The notes under the pieces were generated by a model. The model saw nothing but the letters and a program-made list of their open reading frames with translations, was not told the DNA's origin and did not search any database. The translations under genes and the position numbers were made by a program. From Trichobilharzia szidati (lineage: Eukaryota; Platyhelminthes; Trematoda; Strigeidida; Schistosomatidae), in NCBI GenBank assembly GCA_944472155.2, contig OX235271.1:68244416-68308415 (forward strand): 64,000 nucleotides of DNA, written 5' to 3'. Shown one piece after another: positions 34,301 through 37,689 of the stretch. The first letter of the stretch is position 1; each line of letters begins with the position of its first letter.

Positions 34301-34635
34301 AACAACCTGCACCAAGATTACCATTGTATTGTTTTTCATCACAATTTATTCATTTTATTCATGGTTGTCTACAAAAAGATGCTAATGATCGTTTATCTAT
34401 TGAAATAATTCATAGACATTTTATTCCAGAGTTGATTAAGCTATCATGTCCACATTATGCACATTCTAGTGCAGTACGTCCAATATTTATTGATAGTTGT
34501 CTAATCAATTATCTACGTGGGGTATTTGCACGTCAACAAGCTGAAGCGATAGATGCTGTTGCATTAGCTGTCGGTGAAGATTTTGATTCATTTGATGCAG
34601 GTTTTGAAGTGACTACAATATCAGATTCAGCATAG
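4290..34635 (+). CDS. MEK-like (MAP2K/STE7) predicted pseudokinase, 7 exons, 478 aa
   Basis: Joined exons 4290-4361, 6566-6639, 7766-8114, 10434-10651, 20711-20853, 28043-28225 and 34238-34635 give an unbroken 478-residue frame with GT-AG introns and consistent phases (0,2,0,2,1,1). Residues 1-107 are a Ser/Asn-rich leader without a visible MAPK docking motif. The kinase domain runs from about 112 to 430: GRGNGGVV glycine loop (124-131), beta-3 Lys146, alpha-C position Asp163 (Glu in MEK1), HRN (237-239, normally HRD), KPSN (241-244), DFV (257-259, normally DFG), APE (280-282), DIWSLG (294-299). Alignment to MEK1 by eye keeps a constant offset of 49 from Lys97 to Ser222, putting Tyr267 and Gly271 at the two activating serines. 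Family membership is firm. Loss of activity is an inference from the missing catalytic base. A scaffold or ERK/RAF-pathway regulator role is possible but unproven. Confidence 0.88.
4362..6565 (+). other. Intron 1, 2204 bp, no repeat recognised
   Basis: AT-rich. ORFs at 4668-4976 and 5759-6064 (minus) have no recognisable domain and no splice or homology support. I see no SINE or LINE signature here. Confidence 0.5.
6566..6639 (+). CDS. Pseudokinase exon 2 (residues 25-49)
   Basis: A 74-nt exon sits between a T8-AC-TTCAG acceptor and a GC|GTAAGT donor. It encodes IIIEDISQEPISITISESFTD followed by AAEA. It enters in phase 0 and leaves in phase 2, and the next exon starts with the single base needed to complete an Ala codon (GC|T). 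No domain is recognised. Confidence 0.7.
7140..7640 (-). mobile_element. RTE-like LINE 3' fragment in intron 2
   Basis: Read on the minus strand it ends in a TAA/TTA microsatellite (7160-7171 on plus), after a CTCTTGGAACCCAGGGAAAT-type 3' end shared with the other RTE copies of the window. The C-terminal RT region (GQKCHLIL-like, FMETNGHEVDIN-like) is heavily decayed. It is 5' truncated. Confidence 0.5.
7766..8114 (+). CDS. Pseudokinase exon 3: Ser/Asn-rich leader, glycine loop, beta-3 Lys
   Basis: The acceptor is TTTTTTTCAG and the donor CAG|GTAATC. The exon encodes a low-complexity leader including five consecutive Asn (an AAT repeat), a basic GRRR patch, then the kinase N-lobe: FNIDDLLLISELGRGNGGVV and Lys146 within LLIRKTF. 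It ends in IVRDLQ, the end of the alpha-C helix, where MEK1 has IIRELQ. The leader repeat may vary in length between individuals. Confidence 0.88.
8510..8739 (+). mobile_element. SINE-A copy with exact 12-bp TSD
   Basis: The element 8522-8727 has a tRNA-like head (TGCGTCGGTGG...GGTTAGGACGC, then GGGTTCGATCCCCGG as a B-box/T-arm) followed by a conserved non-tRNA body ending CCCTATGTTCCACTGGGGAA, CGTGAAGG and an A-rich tail. Direct repeats AACCTCTTCTCA lie at 8510-8521 and 8728-8739. It looks like Pol III-transcribable, retroposed DNA in intron 3. The head is not a working tRNA gene because it is a repeated family with a tail. Confidence 0.85.
9735..9830. repeat. PLE terminal-repeat fragment
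   Basis: The block GAACAAAGAATACTCTTTTC followed by GATAACTTCATCATCAG matches the conserved terminal block of the PLE copies near 30.65, 37.70, 39.25, 50.00 and 63.88 kb (consensus GTTCAGCAAAGATATCTTTT and following). On its minus strand it reads CTGATGATGAAGTTATCGAAAAG, reminiscent of a hammerhead core. No PLE coding sequence is attached. Confidence 0.4.
10434..10651 (+). CDS. Pseudokinase exon 4: N-lobe to HR of the catalytic loop
   Basis: The acceptor is ACAAATAG and the donor CATCG|GTGAGT. The translation starts VLWECISPHIIEFHGA and continues LISIYMEYMDVGGMDLLL, closely tracking MEK1 (VLHECNSPYIVGFYGA, ISICMEHMDGGSLD). It ends in LHMFHR, so the catalytic-loop triplet is split over this and the next exon. 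A 78-codon minus-strand ORF at 10342-10578 overlaps it and is a shadow. Confidence 0.92.
10750..11660 (+). mobile_element. SR1/CR1-like LINE fragment, decayed
   Basis: Frames encode FVEYPDDLTVSMP (RT box, normally YADD), then LARSHDSTGLDDGTEVE, then VKYVGLWISSDLSRSS, then a CKFVSSCILPILLYYPYPLI segment at 11050-11253. Stop codons and frameshifts interrupt it. The same family occurs on the minus strand at 29.1-30.6 and 35.6-37.6 kb. It lies in intron 4 just after exon 4. Confidence 0.65.
12383..14608 (-). CDS. LINE reverse transcriptase, 741-codon open frame
   Basis: RT motifs are all visible: HKAPGPDKLP (227-236), GISLLPVASKI (289-299), EEQAGFRSGRG (318-328), FLDIKAAFDS (354-363), GVRQGCPISLFLF (412-424), YADDIILL (457-464), FVYLGS. 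They are followed by the C-terminal CETWPLRAEDVRRL and DHRCLHRI segment and LRWLGHVLRM. The frame has no stop over 2.2 kb. It continues in the same frame from the endonuclease part, separated only by a TGA at 14663-14665, so this is the downstream part of one polyprotein rather than a separate gene. It copies its own RNA at the insertion site (target-primed). Confidence 0.85.
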   Translation of the reverse strand: MCAKFVLRFGGVHKRRRLIVDVSKLVAPATSLKYQNELQSMLASNPPSSIDEHWLHLQGAMQRASVAACGLKECFAKNHWVSASSLQLMDERRSIPAGREYCNRRKAVTRKIRKCLRKDREAWWSESAGEMESAAASGNSRKLFQLIRATGCKKQGVSETVCEADCTPITSLKRRLERWAEHFGKQFSWPPASMSAVISPSAPWSVNTDPPTEAEVRKELQVLKRHKAPGPDKLPWALFKDGGETLIMALTGLFRRVWETESVPSMWNEAIIVPIFKKGRRNSCDNHRGISLLPVASKILAAVMLRRLCKIREGLIREEQAGFRSGRGCIDHVFTLRQLLEHRHTYCRPTIVVFLDIKAAFDSLDRTVLWNCLLERGVPEKFVNILKALYRNTSSRVRAYNQLSSLFPTNSGVRQGCPISLFLFNFAIDDILESALKDVREGGVDLLPGDRLFDLEYADDIILLCDSMQAAQITLYQLAISVCKYGMCFAPSKCKVLLQDWQEPVPALTLAGEPLEVVDKFVYLGSCVIAGGGVTDGISNRIMKARVAYINLCHLWRRRDVSLAVKGRVYNASVRAALLYACETWPLRAEDVRRLCVFDHRCLHRIACVRWHHRVSNSEVRRRVFEHSGEHHSLSVVIWKHQLRWLGHVLRMSSQRLPYRSLFASPGTGWKRQRGGQSMTWRRGMKDFCARLASVGVSRLPGWGPRDSLNRWLETLSDMAKNRNQWRTCCNFLLSSLPDDS
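14663..15433 (-). pseudogene. LINE AP-type endonuclease domain with one in-frame stop
   Basis: From the ATG at 15433, the frame encodes FKLATYNVRTL (Asn motif), VYCISETRI (Glu motif), then a TAA at 15260-15262. It continues through VSAYAPTD, LAGDLNAQVG (Asp/Asn motif) and WTQIDH to a TGA at 14663. Beyond that stop the same frame gives LDSDHALV, the catalytic Ser-Asp-His motif. Both interrupting codons could arise by a single transition. With them the copy cannot make the full protein. Confidence 0.75.
16155..16330 (+). mobile_element. Sm-alpha-like SINE with decayed hammerhead ribozyme
   Basis: A tRNA-like head (CAAGTGCTCTTCTAATGGATA; B-box-like GGATTCGAGTC near 16231) is followed at 16260-16318 by ATCCAG-ATGACGA-GTCC...GGAC-GAAG and, downstream, CTAGATTCC. 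Compared with the Sm-alpha hammerhead, C3 is A and the GAAA is GAAG, so self-cleavage is unlikely. It lies in intron 4. Confidence 0.65.
17662..18651 (-). mobile_element. 5'-truncated RTE-like LINE with 8-bp TSD
   Basis: Minus-strand frames encode CGCLLSPMIFLIAVDWIM, then EDLDFADDICLISHKLEDM (RT box FADD), then NIEKTEVMKIPG, a poly-Gln run, ISINGRNLKETTSFTYLGSI, IRIFNSNVKSVLLYGSET, and the end KKWRWIGW...EWNPKGKRRVGRQ. A TTA repeat marks the 3' end at 17670. Direct repeats CACACAAT lie at 17662-17669 and 18644-18651. Several frameshifts are present. It is in intron 4. Confidence 0.75.
18660..19370. other. Unassigned AT-rich intron sequence
   Basis: No domain, no splice-supported exon and no repeat family recognised. 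The ORF at 18815-19069 is low-complexity and looks spurious. Confidence 0.4.
19371..19666 (-). mobile_element. SINE-B copy 1, decayed
   Basis: On the minus strand: a 5' region (TAATGACTGACTACAAGATG and following), a tRNA-like part (AGTGGCTGAATGGT, then GGTCCTGGGTC), and a body containing GAAGAGGCCAAAAACAGGCC-GAAACAGC, a GGCC/GGCC hairpin followed by GAAA as in hammerhead stem II. It lies in intron 4. Confidence 0.6.
19697..19860 (-). mobile_element. SINE-B copy 2, partial
   Basis: The minus strand reads AGTCCCAGTGGATGACTGAT, then GTACTGATGAAGAGTACCAG, then ACTAGGATGAAATAACTGTC. This is the hammerhead-like body of SINE-B with a CTGATGA box and a GAAA box. Its distal end is lost. Confidence 0.55.
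19890..20710. other. End of intron 4, unassigned
   Basis: AT-rich and free of recognisable repeats. It ends in the T-rich tract and TTTCAG acceptor of exon 5. Confidence 0.4.
20711..20853 (+). CDS. Pseudokinase exon 5: altered catalytic loop and activation segment
   Basis: The acceptor is AAAATTTCAG and the donor GCTG|GTAAGT. It encodes NLKPSNILIN, then IKLCDFVVSLQLSEYVASGF, then LGFSTYLAPERLAG. The first codon, AAC, replaces the catalytic Asp of HRD. GTT replaces the Gly of DFG. The activation segment keeps its length relative to MEK1 but lacks both regulatory serines. The metal-binding Asp257 and Asn244 remain. Everything diagnostic of pseudokinase status sits in this one 143-nt exon. Confidence 0.92.
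21390..22215 (-). pseudogene. Degenerate copy of the 12.3-16 kb LINE RT
   Basis: Minus-strand pieces in shifting frames match the intact RT at 12383-14608: TIVVLLDIALVLDSLDIS, SGVRHGYLISMFRFNFTVDN, LKDVCGGSGVDMLPRERPCD, and VSAGSVSDRISNRTVKARKT. It covers the RT palm to thumb only. It is in intron 5. Confidence 0.7.
22380..22545 (+). repeat. Remnant of the LINE 5' region
   Basis: CCTACCATGCCAGAAAGTTT, then GTTTGGATGGCGGTTAGATT, then CAGTTACC align with the minus-strand 5' region of the LINE at 15.9-16.0 kb (CCTACCATGCCAGGAAGGTT, GTTTGGATAGCGGTTAGACT). Confidence 0.5.
23230..24005 (-). mobile_element. 5'-truncated RTE-like LINE with exact 16-bp TSD
   Basis: The body 23246-23989 is flanked by GTCTAGGTTTGTGTAT at 23230-23245 and 23990-24005. 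Minus-strand frames give NIDKTRVMKITN, a seven-Gln run, ITINGRDLKEVTSFTYL, and the end LEWNPKGKRRVGRPRVTWRR. The 3' end is the ATT/TTA repeat at 23242-23256. Frameshifts are present, but the exact TSD points to a relatively recent insertion. It is in intron 5. Confidence 0.8.
24555..25510 (+). pseudogene. LINE RT C-terminal fragment split by a SINE-B inverted dimer
   Basis: The plus strand encodes LYSCEIWLLKVGDLNRLAVS, then SRVKWYNT and VRHRVL up to 24677. After the inserted unit come GRPIDEVVKPLRLAWRGHVL and further decayed sequence to about 25500. This is the same C-terminal region as CETWPLRAEDVRRL...LRWLGHVL in the LINE at 12.4 kb. The host LINE is older than the SINE-B insertion. Confidence 0.65.
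24678..25216. mobile_element. SINE-B inverted dimer with exact 12-bp TSD
   Basis: The unit 24690-25204 (515 bp) is flanked by ATAGAGTGTTAA at 24678-24689 and 25205-25216. Its left part is a full SINE-B on the minus strand, its right part a second copy on the plus strand. The outer ends are complementary (GATCACGGATTGATATCAGT left; ACTGATATCAATCCGTGATC right). Both arms carry GGTCCTGGGTTCGAACCC-type B-box sequence. The right arm has GTACTG-CCGATGA at 25066-25078, close to a hammerhead core. The TSD shows that the palindrome inserted as one piece. Confidence 0.85.
26328..26884 (+). mobile_element. Composite SINE, 531 bp, exact 13-bp TSD
   Basis: The element 26341-26871 is flanked by AGCATTATTAGCG at 26328-26340 and 26872-26884. 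It starts with a tRNA-like head (TGCGTCGGTGGCACAGCGGT), continues with sequence shared with the 5' region of the LINE at 15.9 kb (GACCCAACAAGCTATACTGG; CCTACCATGCCAGAAGG), and ends with the SINE-A body from about 26650 (CTCGCCGACCACGCATGTGG; CCCTATGTTCCACTGGGCAG). One TSD pair shows that the fusion moved as a unit. Confidence 0.8.
27110..27300 (+). repeat. Remnant of the LINE 5' region
   Basis: GGATTAAATGGCGTATGAAC and GCAACCATGGGAACGCTGTT match, on the same strand, the minus-strand 5' region of the LINE (GGATCAAATGGCGTACGCAC; GCAACCACGGGAACGCAGCA) near 15.8 kb. No coding frame is attached. Confidence 0.45.
28043..28225 (+). CDS. Pseudokinase exon 6: C-lobe alpha-F region
   Basis: The acceptor is TTTATAATAG and the donor CCTG|GTAAGT. 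It encodes GASDIWSLGLTLMELAIGQY then PIPSIDPVDF, matching the MEK1 segment [21 protein letters not shown]. The conserved alpha-F Asp and Trp are retained, as expected for a folded C-lobe. The stretch after it (residues about 316-350) occupies the place of the MEK1 proline-rich insert and is not proline-rich. Confidence 0.92.
28106..28225 (+). other. Region replacing the MEK1 proline-rich insert
   Basis: The codons from about residue 308 to 347 encode QYPIPSIDPVDF followed by a polar, partly acidic stretch (APDQETNMLEHTRAAKTGEL). In MEK1/2 the equivalent position holds the proline-rich loop that contributes to RAF/PAK regulation. Its replacement here fits a regulatory mode different from canonical MEK; this is an inference. 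Confidence 0.4.
28555..29095 (-). pseudogene. LINE RT C-terminal fragment in intron 6
   Basis: The minus-strand frame at 28590-28934 encodes RVEDMKRLAVFDHRYLCSIS, then WYNRLSNIEVRHGVL, then LHRLRWLGHVFRRP and GGQTKTWHQSMKS. This is the C-terminal region of the EN-RT LINE family of 12.4 kb, from a different subfamily. It is 5' truncated at about 29095. Confidence 0.75.
29125..30635 (-). mobile_element. SR1/CR1-like LINE fragment (minus)
   Basis: The minus strand encodes FVKYVDDLTVSVPV (RT box with VDD) near 30150 and a frame at 29594-29830 with SPLFFPTLLKKDYVILHRTL then ITASRANNLANN. The 3' part shares AGTACTTATAATGCTGCATG and GCATCTAATTTACTC with the copy at 35.6 kb. AAT/TAA repeats lie at 29131-29141 and 29319-29343. 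Stops are present. It is in intron 6. Confidence 0.65.
30640..32130 (-). mobile_element. Penelope-like element, 5' truncated
   Basis: It contains the C-terminal half of a PLE protein, followed on the minus strand by about 450 bp of AT-rich 3' sequence and the PLE terminal block (GAAAATTTTCTTTCCGACGA; CTGTACATTCGTGTATTTAT) at about 30640-30700. PLEs insert by target priming with a GIY-YIG endonuclease; the schistosome family known to me is Cercyon. Loss of the upstream RT half indicates 5' truncation. Confidence 0.8.
31092..32312 (-). CDS. PLE RT-endonuclease ORF fused to tRNA-like repeat, 406 codons
   Basis: Residues 1 to about 57 are translated from a tRNA-like head plus repeat body, not from PLE sequence. 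From about residue 60 it is PLE: RT box LYKRYIDDTFIICDE (YIDD at 94-97), FHFLDVHLTR, IYKKPTWTGQFINF, then the GIY-YIG domain YQFTCSCGAEYIGRT (297-311) with REHYPAWL downstream, ending IPEALAIQKLKPTLCIQKKY. The early RT motifs are absent, so RT activity is not expected. The endonuclease part keeps its YQF/YIG, Arg and His positions. The frame is uninterrupted, suggesting a young insertion. Confidence 0.8.
   Translation of the reverse strand: MRRWQWLGLSPPMHMAEVRSPADAHLISMVGMQNLGYRYHMLKIPYLHQKYGVESSYKEWALHSDHSQPTILWPASKNNPLSSTINDLHLYKRYIDDTFIICDEKLDPKNLLQIINNAHPNIDFTLETESDGMFHFLDVHLTRNDNNSLKRSIYKKPTWTGQFINFQSFVQLSRKRNLIYALSSRIRKICSEEVIEEELRNLRKTLMENGFPPKFIDKNLKPKKTSEQVQSVPKKILLLNLEFKGDIEAEILRKRLSKSPRKTYFATSLRLTFSSKKLFNQNAKDKLSHWATSTCIYQFTCSCGAEYIGRTMRQLGKRAREHYPAWLVNGDQKRVYSSVTEHLVKSGHSAPFEKSFKVIYKIQSNLSKGVKSGHLGIPEALAIQKLKPTLCIQKKYVQPLSLPWPM
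32130..32312 (-). repeat. tRNA-like head plus short body, joined to the PLE
   Basis: The minus strand reads GTGCGTCGGTGGC..., GGTTAGGACTCTCGCC, a T-arm-like segment, and CCGACGCAC closing the acceptor-like stem. A body follows: CTGATATCAATGGTCGGCAT, GGGTTACCGATATCACATGC, TGTGGAATCAAGCTATAA. The same head and body recur on the plus strand at 39473-39660. The match stops exactly at CAAGCTATAA, where the PLE begins here. Confidence 0.7.
32345..32740 (-). mobile_element. RTE-like LINE 3' fragment
   Basis: The minus strand encodes LKIRWPARKDQQQGSLTISE, then KKWRWIGWPYSEET, and a 3' end CCTAAGAACTAAAGGAAACA followed by AAT repeats at 32345-32360. It is the same family as at 17.67 kb and is truncated 5' within the C-terminal domain. 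Confidence 0.7.
32825..33130 (-). mobile_element. SINE-B copy 3
   Basis: The minus-strand body reads GTGTACTGATGAGGAGTAAC, then AAACTAGGATGAAACAGCTG, then TCCCGTAC. It keeps CTGATGA, GAAA and CTGTC of a hammerhead-like core. The expanded ACACAC stretch at 32901-32912 is a microsatellite within it. The tRNA-like part is decayed. Confidence 0.55.
33311..34020 (+). mobile_element. 5'-truncated RTE-like LINE with exact 10-bp TSD
   Basis: The body 33321-34010 lies between TAAATTACAC repeats at 33311-33320 and 34011-34020. It begins inside the CAA (poly-Gln) run and continues through ISIKNNIRIFNSNMKSVLL, RWPARKDQQQRSLAMSEP, RKKWRWIGWP and the 3' end GTTCCTCTAGGAATTAAAGG. It is interrupted by small indels. 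It ends 218 bp before exon 7, in the sense orientation to the host gene. Confidence 0.8.
34238..34635 (+). CDS. Pseudokinase exon 7: C-lobe end and C-terminus
   Basis: The acceptor is TTTACATTTCAG; the exon ends at TAG 34633-34635. It encodes IGMYDLFAYIVEQPAPRLP, aligning with the MEK1 segment MAIFELLDYIVNEPPPKLP. Then come CLQKDANDRLSIEIIHRHFI (MEK1: [20 protein letters not shown]) and an acidic tail, VGEDFDSFDAGFEVTTIS. The MEK region that binds upstream kinases overlaps the last alpha helices, so this copy could still dock partners. Confidence 0.9.
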
Positions 34636-34790
34636 AGATTATTTGTGTGTGTGTGTATATTTGTAAATATATATGCTCTGTATGCAAAGAGAGGAGAGTT
34701 TGCCGGGGATGTGGAGTGTGGGACTGTGACAATATAACAACAGTTTGTAGAATAAATCATTTAGTTTATATTTTTTTTCTTTCTCGTTTC
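34636..34790 (+). promoter_or_regulatory. 3' UTR with poly(A) signal AATAAA at 34751
   Basis: A canonical AATAAA at 34751-34756 lies 116 bases after the stop codon and is followed by a T-rich stretch (TTTATATTTTTTTTC). A TG repeat at 34646-34658 lies between stop and signal. This is a plausible cleavage/polyadenylation site for the pseudokinase mRNA. Confidence 0.6.
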
Positions 34791-35290
34791 GCCCTTTTTT
34801 TACTGTCTTGTCTGAACATTTCCTTATGAATACAACAAATCGACTCTTCTGTTTTTATTTCTTGCGTAATATTTTTTGTTTTGTTTTAATAGGCTATTTT
34901 GACACTTCAAATGAGCTCTTTCTTTTCATTGAAAATTGAGTTGAAAAGATTCTTATCGGCTTGTTAACTTATACTATAATATACTGGTAATATTAACTTT
35001 CTCCTTACACTGTTATCCTTCTCGTCATACCTTTTTCTATCTCAAAATAGTCTTTTCTTTTGTTTGAAGAAGGACACTTCAGTGATTTCGTTTTTATTTT
35101 ATTTTATTCTATTTTATTTTCAGTATTATTGCATTTATTGACTATATATAATTTTCAGTATATTTTTTACTAATTATAATGTGTTATATATATACACAAT
35201 AGTAGTTTTCACTGTCTTGTGTTGATCTGTATATATGTGTACGTCTAGAAGCTCGGGGGGGGTGGTATTGTAATAATAGTTCTGATATTT
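34791..35290. other. Downstream of the gene, unassigned
   Basis: AT-rich, with ATTTT and TATATA runs; no gene or known repeat recognised. A G7 run lies at 35255-35261. Confidence 0.4.
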
Positions 35291-35292
35291 GC

Positions 35293-35602
35293 AAGTATTG
35301 GTTTTGTAGGGATTTTGTTTGATTGGCTGGTGGGCTTCATAATGAGCTGACATAAGTTAGAGAACCACTGGTAAACCTGCAGGGAGTACTGGACACCTGT
35401 TTCGTCAGCCTAGTTTGGGGTTCGAACCCAGGACCTACTGGTTACAAGGCTAGCGAGCTCGTAGACCATTAAGCCACTGGGACTCGATCCAATGGTCAGC
35501 CCATGAATTCTAACTTTTGCCAATTCATGACATAGTGCGACCACTTCGCAGTGTTTTCTTCGATGAGTTACTGCCTCATCTTCAACCTGCTGCACCCTAC
35601 TG
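35293..35602 (-). mobile_element. SINE-B copy 4, full length
   Basis: The minus strand begins in a GTAGGGTGCAGCAGGTTGAA 5' region, then AGTCCCAGTGGCTTAATGGT, then GTAGGTCCTGGGTTCGAACC. The body has lost its hammerhead-like box by deletion (GAACCCCAAACTAGGCTGAC). It ends GAAGCCCACCAGCCAATCAA and ACAAAATCCCTACAAAACCA. Confidence 0.65.
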
Positions 35603-35604
35603 GT

Positions 35605-37600
35605 TATGATAATAATAATTATTGTTATGATAATTTACTTTATTCTAAAACAGTACTTGTGATACGGTGCGGAATCCTGAGCATTTGAGTACAATATTGC
35701 ATCTAATCTTACTCGACAACAGTAAAAACAAAACAAAAATTGTAACAGGATATATAAGTAACCAAAATTGATAATAGCAGCTTTTTATTATTAGCGGAGA
35801 CAATAAAGTTGAAAAAATGTAAAATGATGATAATATAATTTTAATAGCTAAAATTATAAGATAATTGAATTAGTGTCACCATTAATTACAAATAGGAGAA
35901 GATGAAAGAGCCATTTATTTTGCTAATTACATAGTAAGTTATAAGTTTCATGCTTAACACTATCTGTGTCACATAGAACGCTGGATAAATAGGGTATCTT
36001 TGAGTTTTTGTAATTGGTTGTGTGACCACATAATCTTTTGTAGTGGCTTCTAGTCCTACCTGATGAGATGCAAGGAGAGTATTGTGATGGGAGAGGATGT
36101 TGAGAGTCAGACAGAATGGATTTAGACCATTTCTCACATGAGTTCGGGTGTCTGTCGACCACAGTATTAACGAGCTGACTTAGTGGTACACCACTTGCCC
36201 TACTGACAACCTTTAATACGCTTCACAATATATGACGCAGTCCGTTTTGAGTAGCCCAGGAAAGACTTAGGGGGAGCAGTAAAGAACAGCAGGTAAGATT
36301 CAAGAGTTAACAAAGTGTAAAAGTAGAAGTTGAGTGATTCCTGATGGCCTAAATTTCTAAATGTAATAGGTTAGAAATCGACAAGATATGGGACACTCGC
36401 TATGCTACAAGCATCTTGTCAATAGACCAGTTCGTGTAGATCACATTTATGGCTGAAGGTGAAGTTAACTGTTGACATTTATGGGGATTTAAGGTTAGAC
36501 TGTGCGTTGGTGGCACAGCGGTTAGGATGTTCGCCGACCATGTACATGGTCCGAATTTCGATCCCCGGCCGACGCACATCTTTATTTCGCTAAGCCAGAA
36601 ATAAATCTGGTAAAGAGGAAAGGTTTGGCATGAGGCTAGCGACCACTTCCTGTAAAAATAAAACACTGCCAGAAAAACTCGAAGCCCTATGTTCCACCGG
36701 CAACGTGAAGGAATAAAAAAAGGTAAGACTCTTTAGCTTAGACCACTGGCTTATGTCTGACAAAAAGCTATCAATTTCGGAACAGTCCAATCGAGAAGTA
36801 ATTGGCAACGAGACAGTCAGGTCATCAGAGTATTTAACGAAGTCGATTTTTTTCGAAAAAGGGAAGTCATAGAAGAGGAGAGAGAAAAGGTAAACTTCAG
36901 TAAGCAAGATTTGCCTTTATATACGGTACACTGCATTCTGTTCGAGAAATAGAAATGCAACCAGTTATCAGCCTAGGAGTCAGTTTGTGTCAGGGAGAGC
37001 TTATTTAACAAAAGGCATGTGGGTACAGAGTTAAAAGTGGATGTCTAGTCAAGGAAGGTACATTGAAGACATCTGGTTCCTTTGTCTAAGCAGGAAATAA
37101 TAATATTATGATGGCAGAAATCAGCAGCATCTGAAGTACCTCTGCTCCGTTTATCTGTGAATTCTTTGGAGCCATTAAACATTTTCAATCTTAAGTAAAT
37201 GTAATTTCTTTATTCATTTCAAAAAGAAGAAATAATTGCAATAGGTTTAAATTTAACATTCATACCAGTACATGATTTGGGTACCGGGGTAATTTCAATG
37301 TCTTCCTATGCTACGAGTACACTGTTACTAGAAAAAGAAGCATTGAAGATGTTTGTAAGAGGACAACATAGAATATCAGCAAATCTGAGGACAACAGCAG
37401 GTAGTACGCCATGAAGACCAAGGCCTTAGGAAGGTTCTAGAGATATCCGACATTTGAGAATGTCACTAATCTTATGATTTGTAGCCTTAGTAATGTTATC
37501 ATCAGCAGGAGAGAGTATGAATGACCTGTTATGAGTATTTATATCAAAAGAGGGAACAAAAATACTTTGCTTACCACCGCCAGTAATTTCGGCAAAAGTT
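35605..37600 (-). mobile_element. SR1/CR1-like LINE fragment with SINE-A inside
   Basis: Minus-strand pieces: LPAVVLRFADILCC near 37.4 kb, an ITPVPKSCTGMNVKFKPI segment (RT entry motif) near 37.27 kb, FVKYSDDLTVSLPITSRLD near 36.84 kb, and KWSKSILSDSQHPLPSQY then SSVLCDTDSVKHETYNLLC near 36 kb. It is frameshifted and not functional. A SINE-A copy interrupts it at about 36502-36722. The 3' end at 35605-35770 matches that of the 29.1-kb copy. Confidence 0.7.
36488..36734 (+). mobile_element. SINE-A copy inside the SR1-like LINE
   Basis: TGCGTTGGTGGCACAGCGGT head, TCGATCCCCGGCCGACGCA, then the shared body to GCCCTATGTTCCACCGGCAA, CGTGAAGG and an A-rich tail. Flanks AGGTTAGACT and AGGTAAGACT form a TSD with one mismatch. 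Confidence 0.75.
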
Positions 37601-37689
37601 TCCACATGTTTGAGGGAGCCTTACATGATAAAAGTCTTTGGTTAAAAATATAATTCAGACTTTGGATTTCAAATTTGATCAAGGTGTTA

